From positions 717,605,867 to 717,669,866 of the forward strand of contig NC_081413.1 of the NCBI RefSeq assembly GCF_030272615.1: DNA of 64,000 nt. Reading direction: 5' to 3'. The translations under genes were made by a program, and so were the position numbers. Below are positions 21,436 to 31,357 of the stretch, one piece after another. The number at the start of each line of letters is the position of its first letter. Within the stretch, counting starts at the first letter, position 1. The stretch is from Cryptomeria japonica. Its lineage: Eukaryota; Streptophyta; Pinopsida; Cupressales; Cupressaceae. The notes below the pieces were generated by a model. It made no database searches. It worked only from the letters and a program-made list of their open reading frames with translations, and was not told where the DNA came from.

Positions 21436-22956
21436 TTATCTTTGCTTAAAGAATTCCATGTATTCTTTCCTCTCTCTTTCTAATAATGAGGCAGCAAAAT
21501 GAAGTATTTTAGGATCTTTTGATGTATCAATGTTTACTGCTTCTATTGGTTCTATTAGGATAGCAGATCTCTCTTGAAAATATGCAGGAAAAATGTCAAA
21601 CTTTCCATCTTCTAGCACCTCAAGGAGGTTTTCACCATTAGATACGCCCTTTGTTTTCTCTTTTGATTGATCTAATGTTGCCATGAAATGGTTTTCAACA
21701 ATAGGTCTCTTTCCTTGTTTTATTTCACTTTCACGACTGGAAAGTTTGGCATTTCCCTGACTACAAGAAACATCACTTGATTTTGCAATGGAAGATATCT
21801 TAGAATGGATGGGTTCAACAATATTAAGGTATATGGCTAAGTCATGATCATTGGAAAAGACATTTAGTTTGGGGTTGTCTAAATTATCCCAATCAATTAG
21901 TTCAGGATGCAGAAGGGGTAAATCATAATCATTGTCATCATTAGGTGTTTCAATGTTCATAACATAATGGTCATAACTTGGTGTAGAATAGGTATTGTCA
22001 TAGATTAAATGTTTTTGAGAATTGTCTTTCTCAAGCATTTCTGAATTAGTCTTAACAAAATTAATATTAGCATTTTGTAATTCACACTCAAGTGGTTCTT
22101 CAACTGACGTTTGTCCCTTAAATGAATGGATTATATCCACACACACATATTTGATACTGCAAATCCCTTCTTGATTGACCTCATTTGCATTTTGGAGTTG
22201 ACATATTTGTGCACATGGTAAAGTGGATTCTTTTAATAGATTTTGTCTTCTTTCAAACTCAACTTCTTCTGGACTAATAGTTAGTCCAACTTGACTATTT
22301 CTTAGCTCTTCCATGGTTATTCCATATCTGATCCATGTTTGTGCTTTCTGTGGCATTGCTTCTTTGTCTTTGTCATTTCCTTTCCTTTTTGCATATGCCT
22401 CTTTTCTCTAAATTCTAAGTTTTTCTTACCTTCTTTCTAACTTCATCTTTTGTTCTTCTATAGACAAGTCTTCTTTCGTGATAGCTGCTTGATCTTCATT
22501 ATGTTCTTTATTTGATGTAGTAGATAAGACATCTGGACTCCATTCATATTCATTGGAGTCCGTTTCTGAATCCTAATCCAAGATTACTCCACTATACCAT
22601 ACTAGAATGTCGTAAGGTACAAAAAGTTCTCTGATTTCTGTCATCCCTATTTTTACTACTTCTGGAATATCTTGTTCAAAATTTTCCTTTATTTGTATTT
22701 TTAGAGCTTGTTGACAAGATTTTTCTTCACCTTGGATGATGATCTCCTCCTTTTTCTTTTCATGTTCTTCTTGCTTCTTTTGTTTATTGGTTACTATTTT
22801 GGCCGCTTGATGTAGCTTTTCTTGCCAATTTTCTTCTTTAGAAACTGATTTCTTTCTCTATTTTTGTTGTTGATGATTATGTTGCTTTTGATTGGATTTT
22901 AGATATCCGAGCTCAGATTTATCTTCTTTGGATTGTGAGTGCAGACAAATAGGTTT
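21436..22956 (-). pseudogene. Tat1 linker between G-patch and RT
   Basis: It reads in the same frame as the protease part, with few stops (for example TGA at 22957). It is Lys/Glu/Gln-rich upstream (about 22930-22400), then a 306-codon open part (22356-21436) with the segments ITMEELRNSQVGLTISPEEV and SLLERERKEYMEFFKQR. The last of these matches the sequence that leads into the RT in Tat2 (EFFQKYQ, about 58500). It has no known enzymatic motif and is probably a disordered spacer of the polyprotein. Confidence 0.7.
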
Positions 22957-24366
22957 TCAAATACCTTGATGTTGTTTAGCAATTGGTCCTTTTCCTTCAT
23001 ATCCCATTTTTTGCATGATTTCATATCCTTTGCCATATTGTTTTATGGGAATATTGACTTCTGCTACTATTGCTATAGTTTTATCTTCATCCTTGTACAA
23101 CCAATCAAGAATGTCTTTGTCTTCATTTTCTTCTGCAAGAGTTCCAACACTAACAAATGTTCCTTTAAACATATGTTTTGATCTTTCTGGTGTCTTTGAT
23201 TGAACATTTGTAGGCTTTCCATATGACTTAGGGGAAAGTGGAAAATTTTGCAAAGAAAATTTTCCCATTCCTTCATCATTTAACTTGAGATTTTCTTCAA
23301 AAGTTTCCCACAACTTTGCTTGAATTTCTTTGGTAGGATATACTAATTCTCTGTTATGTGGAACTCTCGTATCTTGTGTTGGCTTCAAATTATTGCAATA
23401 TTGACTGGAATATGCAATTATAATGATTTCTTTTCCTTCATGAGGAAATTTTACACATTGATGATATGTAGAAGGAACTGCTTGTATCTTGTGAATCCAT
23501 GGTCTTCCTAGAAGAATATTGTAGGAGAGGTTCAAATCTAAAACTTGACACAATGTATCCTTTTCCATAGGTCCTATCTTTATTGGTAGCACAACAGTTC
23601 CTTTAGAAGACCGTTTTGCTTCATCATAAGCCTTGATGGTTATTTTATTTTTCAGGTCTACTGCATTCTTTGAATATCCCAAAGCTTTTATCAAACTTAA
23701 TGCACAAATGTTTAAGACAACTCCTCCATCTATGAGTATATGTTTGACATGAGTTTTAATAATGGAGACTTCAACATGTAAGGGAGCATTGTGAGGATGT
23801 TGTAAGGACACATCATCATTTTCTGAAAATGACAAACAATAAGGAGCTATAAGGTGTCCTACCATATTTTGGAACTGATCTACATCCAAATCTTTTGAAA
23901 CTGTTGTTTCCACTAAAGATTTCTCCAAAATTTCCTTATGCATAGGTGAAACCTTGAGAAGTTCCAAAATTGATATTTGAGTGGGTATTCGTTGTAATTG
24001 CTCTACTAAATTGTATTGTTGTGGATTGGGTGTTGGGTCTTTTGCTATACCTGGAAAGGTAACATTTTCTTTGCTTCTCGTGATAACATTGGTTGGCTCT
24101 AAAGATGGATTTTTGTTAACAATAATCACATTTACTACATCATCGTAGATATAAGTGTAATTTACCTTGGTTTTTCCTTTGTCATCTTTTAATTGGGATG
24201 ATTCACCTTTGTCATAATTCGGAAGTGGAGTTTTAAAAGCCAAGTGTGATTCGTTTGTCTTATGGCTATCCATTGTAATGGCTCCATTATCGATTAGATC
24301 TTCGATAAGGTGTTTCAATCTCTGACAATAATTTGTTAGGTGTCCTTTAACTGGTGGTAATTGCAA
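22957..24366 (-). pseudogene. Tat1 aspartic protease with G-patch
   Basis: An uninterrupted 469-codon stretch. The aspartic protease core has HVKHILIDGGVVLNIC (Asp-Gly-Gly in place of the usual Asp-Ser/Thr-Gly) and YNILLGRPWIHKIQAVPSTY, the signature wording of Tat elements. Near the C-terminus a G-patch is read: YGKGYEIMQKMGYEGKGPI. G-patches bind RNA or RNA helicases in cellular proteins. The frame upstream of the first Met continues the gag CCHC-like region (CNYHQLKD... YCQRLKHLIEDLIDNGAI), so a frameshift lies at about 24340-24366. Confidence 0.85.
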
Positions 24367-25767
24367 AAATGATTGTCATTCCACCAATTGGGCTTGATTG
24401 GCGGTTCATAACTTCTTGCTTCTGACAAAACAATCAATTTGTTAGCAAGTAAAGTTTTTAGAGCTGATTCCAAAGATTCTCCAATGTTTGTGAATTTCCT
24501 CCATGGATTGGAGAAAAAGGACTTAGCTTTATAGTTTTCTGGATTGTTATTGCTTGGGATTTGACTTGATAGATTGAAAATTGGTTGTTGTTGTTGTTTT
24601 GTAGTACTATTATCATCATTCCCTTCATTGCTGACATTCCTATTCTTTGACCAAAACTTGGGTTTGTCATTGTTGTTGTTGTTGTATGTATTATTATAAA
24701 AATTTAGTTCTCCTTTCTTTACCATTGTGTTCTCTATTTTCAGACCATTCTCGATCATTTTGGAAAAAGAGGGAGGACATTGCATCCTTAGTCGATAACT
24801 CATTTCACTGATAAGATTATCAATGAATATGTCCATTTTATCAGGTACATCTCTGAGATACCTATTAAATATGCGTTTCCATCATTGCAAGAAAATCATA
24901 AAGGATTCACCATTCTTTTGTTTAACATTGCAAAGATCCAACATTGTTATTTCATTCCTTATATTATAGGAGTATTGTGAAATAAACCTATTCACAAGTT
25001 TTTCAAAGGATTTGATTCTGGATGGTAATATTGAAAACCACTCCATTGATTTTCCATTTAAACTCCTAGGAAAAAGATGCATAAGGTAAGTTTCATCATG
25101 AGCAAATTCCATGCTTATAGTACAAAACTCCCTAATGTGATCTTGAGGATCAGATTTTCCATCGTATTTGTCATATTTAGGAATCTCACAATGTTGCAAA
25201 AATGGTATCATATTCAGATTTTTTATCAAAAGGATATGGGCATATATCCTCTAATGAATATTTCTTGGAGCTTGTCCCATTTTGCATGTCTTGTATCTAT
25301 TGTTGTAGAGTTTGTATTTGTTGAGTAAGGTTTGATAATGGATTATCCACATAGTTTCTCCTTGTTTCTTCATGAGTTCTCTTATCACTATGCTCTTTTC
25401 TTTTGTCATCCTTCTCTTTCTTTATTTCTTCATTGCTTTCTTTGTTAATATCTTCGTAATTTGGCTCATTTGTGTTTTGGGTGTTACTTGCCTCCACATC
25501 TTGTTTCAAGCTTTCTATGTTAAAGTCTTGTGGTAGTTTAGCCCCAGATTTTGCCAACATCAAGAGATATTTTTCTTTTTGTTTTGCCAACAATTTTTCC
25601 ATTATCCTATCAAATTTGAAATCTTGCTCAAGGTCTCTAATGGTGCTATTGATTGCTTCCTCGTCAATAGTGGTAAATCCAAAAGTGTGGAATATAGGAG
25701 CATCTTCTTCCTCCATTTGTTGTTGCTTTCTAAGTTGCTCGTGTTGGGCTCTAGTCCAAACTGGCAT
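24336..25767 (-). pseudogene. Tat1 Gag
   Basis: The start is MPVWTRAQHEQ (25767). An acidic, Gln-rich N-terminal part includes SGAKLPQDFNIESL, which resembles EGAKLPSDFD of Tat2. The conserved retrotransposon Gag domain follows in another frame: PKYDKYDGKSDPQDHIREF, KSMEWFSILPSRIKSFEKL and MLDLCNVKQKNGESFMIFLQ, then a TGA at 24882 where Tat2 has Arg (LQRW). The C-terminal part has Asn/Gln-rich low-complexity sequence (NNTYNNNNND, KQQQQP) and a CxxH-type knuckle remnant. At least one frameshift (about 25230-25297) and two stops make it non-functional. Confidence 0.85.
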
Positions 25768-27627
25768 GTGATTATTTCAATATTGTTGAAATTTCCAAAG
25801 GACAAAGTCAATAGGTGATTATTGGTTTACGAAGGTATGCTTTGTTGATCTTACCACTATTGTTTGCTTGTTGGGATAAAGCGTCTCTTGGTTGAAAAAC
25901 ACATCTTTGTAAAGTTTCATTGTCAAATTCTGTGCCGCAGCCACGTAAGTAGTGACAAAAACGGTGTAGAAATGTCCTATGTTTTCAATAATATCTTGCG
26001 ATTGATATACAAGAATCTTATCCTTTTCTAAGTAGCTTTGTAACTGGGTCTTCTTTTCTTAAGGTGATACTTAAGAGTCATATAAGCATTTGACAATTTA
26101 CAAGATTGTTTGATTCTAATGTTGGTGCAATTTTAGTTTTGATATGACCTAGGTTCAAAATAGGAAAGATATATCCAAGATTAGGAAACTAGTATAGATT
26201 TGATCAAGCTTCGTGATAGAGGATTTCATTATCTTGATGAGAAACTTGACAAAGATGTTGATTTTTTGCACTTAAGATGGTTGATTCGATAGCTTGTTAA
26301 ATGTTGATGTTTATAGAACCTTTTGAGTATAACCTATTGGATTAGTAACTTAGTTGTTTGAGCTAGTTTAAAAATACATGATGGTTTAGAGACAAACCTA
26401 CTTCAAGAATTATTTTGATATTGATGTTTTGTATTTTGATTTTGATCTGGCATTTCAAGTGTTGGAAAGTTTTTGTATTCCCCTTTTCAATCTAAATTTT
26501 TTAGAAATTTGCTGGATTTTTGCTCACTTGTAGATGATAATTTTCTTCAATTTTTGACCATTTGGAACATGTTACAGACATAGAAGACACAATGTTTAAT
26601 AAACAAAATGCACAAGCAAGTATAAATCCCTATGGCAAGTCGAGACAATAGTTGTTGAATCTCACGTGGGGTTTCCCCCAAGGCTACACTATTCAAAGTG
26701 GATATTTAGATGCTTGACCCCATTGGCTCCACCCTCGGCACTCACTTCTTCAAGGCAGCCAAGCACCAGTTTCCATGAAAACTCCCCATGGAAAACTTTA
26801 TATCTCTACTAAGAACCGTATGTATGTGAGCCGCTTCAGAGGTCCGACCTCCTGCACCAACAACTAGAAGGATTTTGACAACTAGTACAAGTTTTTTTTA
26901 GTAAAGGCTTCCGGTCATGTGGCCATACATGCGACACTTTTACCTCTATAAATATAGAAGGTTCCCAGCCTATAGAGGTTATTCTCCATAGGGTTTATGG
27001 GGAAACATAGTGTCGGTATGAACTTATCAGCATATGTTGTTTGAGTCTTTCGTCACAAACATGATTTATTTATAGTGGATTGGAAGGACTCAGTATTAGC
27101 TCATTTCCACTTTGGGTCATTCCCCTCTCACTGACCCCCTTAAGGAAGCTCAGGAAGGAAGGCCCTCTAAAGGATTTAATTTCTTGAAAGTAAAGAAAGT
27201 GTAAAAGAGTGGGTTTGGCATTTTGGTCACCTAATTAAGGGGAGAGCATATACCTACCACTTTCGAGACATGAAATATAAGCGTTATTTTTATCCTTTTC
27301 AAAGCAAATATTAGCTAAATCCTATTTGGAGATGTTTCTTCAACAAGCATGGTGTTCATTTTAGCCTTTTTAAAAGTCTATGTGTAACTTTTTTTTTTTT
27401 AGAGAAAATACTAAAAATGCAAGTTGCATGTTGTCAATTCATCCTCTTAGTTAAACTAGATGAACAAGATATGATATATTACTTCCCAAATGAAGACTTT
27501 TAATTAACTAAATGATGAAATGCATAAAATTTGCCTTAAATGCCATCCTACACATGCATGTTAGTAATCTAAAAAATCTGATTTCTTGGACATTCGGACC
27601 TACAAGAAAATTTTGTCAGTTTTATGA
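25768..27627 (-). other. Tat1 leader between repeat array and gag
   Basis: About 1.9 kb without a credible gene. Notable words are the CCCCATGG-centred segment at 26760-26800 (TTTCCATGAAAACTCCCCATGGAAAAC, an imperfect palindrome) and a polypurine/polypyrimidine run near 27380. A long untranslated leader is common in Tat elements and often contains an intron, but I cannot place one here. Confidence 0.5.
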
Positions 27628-27970
27628 ACAGAAGCGCTAATCTAACATATGCAATATCTTTTTCCTCAAAAGCGCTAACCTGCAGATTATAAGCGCTAAC
27701 CTAGACTACAAAAGCGTTGCTCTGTGGATACAAAAGCGCTATTTCTTTGACATATGTGCTAACCAAGGGCACAAATGTGCGAACCTATAATGCAAATGCG
27801 CAAATTCTAAGACAAAAGCGCTAACCTAGAATGCTCATGCCCTAACCTATGTTGCAAATGCACTAACCTGCAAAACAAAAGCGCTGTCAGAATTCACACA
27901 TGCGAGAATCTGCATTACAAATGCGTTAATTTAACTATTTGCGAGATTTTTAAAAGTATATGCGAGGCTT
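27628..27970 (-). repeat. Degenerate tandem array, period 20-21 bp, core GGTTAGCGC
   Basis: About 16 units on the plus strand have the core AAGCGCTAACC or ATGCGCTAACC, starting near 27632, 27671, 27690, 27712, 27734, 27756, 27775, 27796, 27816, 27837, 27857, 27879, 27900, 27923, 27940 and 27960. On the element strand this is GGTTAGCGC followed by TTTTG or ATTTG, the same core as the array at 739-1035. The array begins right after the primer-binding site and lies upstream of gag. Confidence 0.8.
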
Positions 27971-27973
27971 ATG

Positions 27974-27992
27974 AGCCCCATGGTGGGTGTCA
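27974..27992 (-). other. Decayed primer-binding site of Tat1
   Basis: On the minus strand TGACACCCACCATGGGGCT starts three bases after the LTR end. It looks like the TGGCGCCCACCGTGGGGC-type primer site known from several grass Tat elements, after G-to-A and CpG-to-CpA changes. The comparison is from memory of the family, so the match is inference. Confidence 0.55.
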
Positions 27993-27995
27993 AAA

Positions 27996-29120
27996 TGTGT
28001 GCGCTTGAATTTCATCCTCAGAATGCTACCTATAATAAATTAGTTTCACAAAATACAAATGGAAATGCATACAGGAAATCCAAATTCCACCAATGAAACT
28101 ACATGAAATACATACTAAAATAAAACATTATTTTACCTTCATGGCTTATGTCTCATTGTTTCCTAACTCCACTGTTCTTAGTTGCAGATGTTGTGCTCTC
28201 AGACAATGCACTGATGGCTTCCAAGATGGCATATGAAGAATGGACTGATAACTTGTAGTTAACTGACACTGTGATATGCAATACTACATGGTTAAAATAA
28301 AATGATTATGCTAAAATGCTATATGATATTTGCTATTACTATTTGCTATTTGCTTCAAAAACTCACGAATGCATATGATCAATTTGAAGACTAACTCTCT
28401 CTCAACTGAAACTCTTGATTTTATAGACCTTGAGAGGATTAGATGATGTGTCTCAAATCAATGGTCATGATTAGATCTACAGATTTGGATGGCTGTGAGC
28501 AAAGGTGAAGGTTGAGAGAAAGGGGGAAGGAGAAGACAAGTGTCACTCATCTCACCTTAACTGGGTTGTTGACTGAGAGAATCTAGGGATGGTTGGAGAA
28601 TATTTAGGTATGATAGGACAAGTGGACTTAAGTCCTTCCTAAGATGTAGGGGGTGTTGGAGACAATATAGGAAATGGTTATGAAATATGTGTACATACAC
28701 AATTTTCATTAAATTTGGAGGTTGGAGATAAATGATGAATTAATATTAAGAAATACTAATTTCCTTAGCCACATGTTTGATGAGTTGGCAAAGGGAAGAT
28801 GAAGTGGAGATGGAGGGTGAGTTGGATAAGAAAGATTAAATAATTTAAGAATTATTTAATATTTGAGACTATAGGATAGGAGAATAACTATTAAATATTG
28901 GATATTTAATTGTTTGGAGGAGATAATTAAATATTAGATATTTAATTAATTAGAAGAATAGGATAAATGAATTAATTAATAAAATATTAATTAATAGAAA
29001 GACATGAAAATTAATTAAATAAATTAATCTTTTCAAATTAACTATTTAATAGAAGAATAATTATTAAATAAATATAAAATATTTATTTAATTGCTCATAG
29101 CCAATTTTTATGTGTATACA
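27996..29120 (-). repeat. Tat1 5' LTR
   Basis: 1,125 bp from TGTGTGCG (27996) to TGTGTATACA (29120) on the plus strand; on the minus strand it starts TGTATACACATAAAA and ends CGCACACA. The 225 bp at the right end match 1-225. The U3 part is dominated by TTAATTAA and TATTTAAT words. The left boundary is set by the primer-binding-like sequence, so it could be off by a few bases. Confidence 0.75.
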
Positions 29121-30019
29121 CCAACTGCTCCATGATCACCGCTCCATTGGACTTTGTAACTCATCACGTGCTGTGCATTAGATGAAATCCATTTTGCTCC
29201 TTCCCTAGACAAGAACAAACACTCCAAAACAATTTGAATATCTCCTTATTCAAATGATCACACGCATCTCCATCATTACCACTCATCAGATAATAAACCA
29301 TCAAACTTGGTCGGTTAGGGTTTAACAGGTGATAGGGTTTACCGGTTACATTACATAGAAATGTTTAACCCTTTACACCTGTTCACTGATTACAACATCT
29401 TCTACAACTCTCTTCTTACCAGTTACTAGCCAATATCAAAAACAACAATATCAACAATAACATGAATACCATTTACTGGTTCAATTGACATCAATGAGAA
29501 CATATCATTAATGCAATCTAGATGCAAAAATACCAACAAACTCAAAATGCCAACAATCTCCCCGTTTGGCATTGATGGCAATACAAATATCAACGCCTCT
29601 GATTGCTGCTGAGAATGGTGAATAGGAATCCTAGTTTACATTACCAAGTATTCACCTTGCTTCATGTGTCTTCAGCCTACCGTTGGTGAATAGGAATCCT
29701 GGTTTACATTACCAAGTATTCACCATATCAGACACATAATTCTTCTCCTCAATCACATAATTCTTCTCCCCTTTGACAACAATGCCAAAGTGAAAGTAAA
29801 ACATGTAATTTTGCTCTCACTGTGCATCAACATCATTCTGCAACTTGATGCTCCCCCTGTGGAATACATCCACTCCTTCATCAATCCATATAAGATTCTA
29901 GAAGTAATTCAGGGACTGATGCACTCAGCATCATGCTTAACTAACTTCATGAAGAGGACAACCCCCGATTGACTTCTAAGATACTCGAAAGTGGTCTTAG
30001 GCAGAGGTTTGGTAGAGAT
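29121..30019 (-). mobile_element. Copia3 relic: LTR piece, polypurine tract, pol tail
   Basis: On the minus strand, 30019 down to about 29950 reads TKPLPKTTFEYLRSQSGVV, which matches the C-terminal end of the Copia2 polyprotein (TKPLPKETFEYLRDQLGV). A GGGGAG run near 29850 and the polypurine tract CCAAACGGGGAGAT (29556-29569) follow. The LTR starts TGTTGGCATTTTGAG at 29555 and is cut at 29121 by Tat1. The pol side is cut at 30019 by Tat2. It is thus older than both. A 40-bp direct repeat (29617-29656 and 29685-29724) sits in its 3' untranslated part. Confidence 0.75.
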
Positions 30020-30426
30020 TGTAGACACATAAATCTATCCACTTAATTAAATGAATATTTAGTATTTATTTGATTATTTAACCATCAATCAATAATTAAT
30101 TAAATTAATATTTAATTAATTCATCTTAACCCTCTTCTCCTATTAATTAAATAAATTATTCAATTTATTTGATTTAATTCACTTAACCAAATTCAAACCA
30201 TTAATTAAATAAATAAATCATATTTGTTTAATTAAATCTTCTCTCACATTTAAATAAATTAATATTTATTTAAATCCCCCAAAATCTCATATCTCATTTA
30301 AATAAATTAACATTTATTTAAATCACCTTTACCTCCACCCACTTGCATTTTCCTACAAATGCAAGTTGCACAACTATTTTAAATAAATATATAATTTATT
30401 TAAAATCCTATTTATCCTCACCCACT

Positions 30427-30600
30427 TGAAACCTTTAATGGTTTCCCTTAAAGTCTTCAAACTTAATGACTTCCTTCTAGAGTCTTCTCAAGCCTTTAAG
30501 GGTTTCCCTTAAAGTCAAACTTAATGGCTTCCTTCTAGAGTCTTCTCAAGCCTTTAATGGTTTCCCTCAAAGTCTTCAAGCATTTAATGCTTTATCTTCC
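30427..30600 (+). repeat. Direct repeats in the Tat2 LTR (about 65 bp, 2.5 units)
   Basis: Units contain CCTTTAATGGTTTCCC, then TTAAAGTC, AAACTTAATG and CTTCCTTCTAGAGTC. They begin near 30430, 30494 and 30550; the last is partial. Confidence 0.7.
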
Positions 30601-31348
30601 TTTTTCTCATGTAAATAAATTAAGAATTATTTAAATAAAATCCAAAATTCACATTCACATTTAAATAAATTAATATTTATTTAAATATCTATCCAAATGC
30701 AAATTACACCATTTAATTGAAATAAATGATTTTATTTTATTTGAAAATCCCAAAATTCCTCCCACTTGCATTCTCCTACAAAATCCACTTGCATGCCTAA
30801 ATCCATTCTAGATTCTTCTAACTCCTTCTAATTAGCCTAATCCTATCCTAATCATTGTCACATTCCTAAATAAAAGGAAGTCACTTCTCAAAAACCTCCA
30901 AAGTCTCCAATAACCATTAAAGGCTTTATGTCTTCAAATGGTTAACCTCTAAAGTCTTCCAAACCATTAAAGGCTCTTACATAACCATTTATGGTTAACT
31001 CACCTTTTACCTTTGGTTAGAGACTTTCTTCTAACTTAACCATCTTTTTGACTCATGGGTCTCTTCAAAACATTTATTTCTTTGACTAAGGTAACTATTT
31101 AACCCTTGCACATTCATTCATCCCTTGGATAAAAGGAATATCCATTAACCTAACCCTAACCCAACCCCCCAGGGTAACCATCATGTCCCCTCAAGCATTT
31201 AATGTTCCTTATCTCTCCTCTCAAGTCTCCTCATGGTGACACTTGTCAACATGGGATTGGGTTGAAAGTCTTACATGGATTGAATATCTTTCAATCCTAA
31301 CCCTTGTTAAGATTGGTCAATCTTAACCCTTCATTTCCCTATTTCTTC

Positions 31349-31357
31349 TATAAATAG
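31349..31357 (+). promoter_or_regulatory. TATA box of the Tat2 5' LTR
   Basis: TATAAATAG in the context TTCTTCTATAAATAGAACCC, after a long AT-rich U3. With the inserted LTR removed it lies about 420 bp before the LTR end, as expected for a promoter. It supports plus-strand orientation. Confidence 0.6.

Larger units (their letters stand above)
1..29120 (-). mobile_element. Tat1: Tat-lineage Ty3/Gypsy retrotransposon, nested and cut by window start
   Basis: Both ends belong to one LTR family: 1-225 and the matching end of 27996-29120 align at roughly 93-95% by eye and both end at the same point. On the minus strand the order is LTR, primer-binding site, leader, gag, protease, G-patch, RT, RNase H and integrase, then a 3' region with an antisense PMD gene, a polypurine tract and the 3' LTR. 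The protease-to-RNase H wording (LGRPWIH, second RNase H with FDGS and TNNxAEYEA-like motifs) is typical of the Tat branch. Copia1 is inserted into integrase at 18678/18679. The integrase tail beyond that point is missing, so a deletion probably removed it together with part of the Copia1 3' LTR. The right flank CCAAC (29121-29125) is the expected target duplication, but the left copy lies outside the window. Confidence 0.8.

Noticed and set aside
27988-29120. Reading 27988-29120 as a plus-strand 3' LTR starting TGTCAAAATG
   Set aside because: The sequence left of it is not purine-rich, while on the minus strand it resembles a primer site. The purine run at 226-240 and the direction of gag-pol also require minus orientation.
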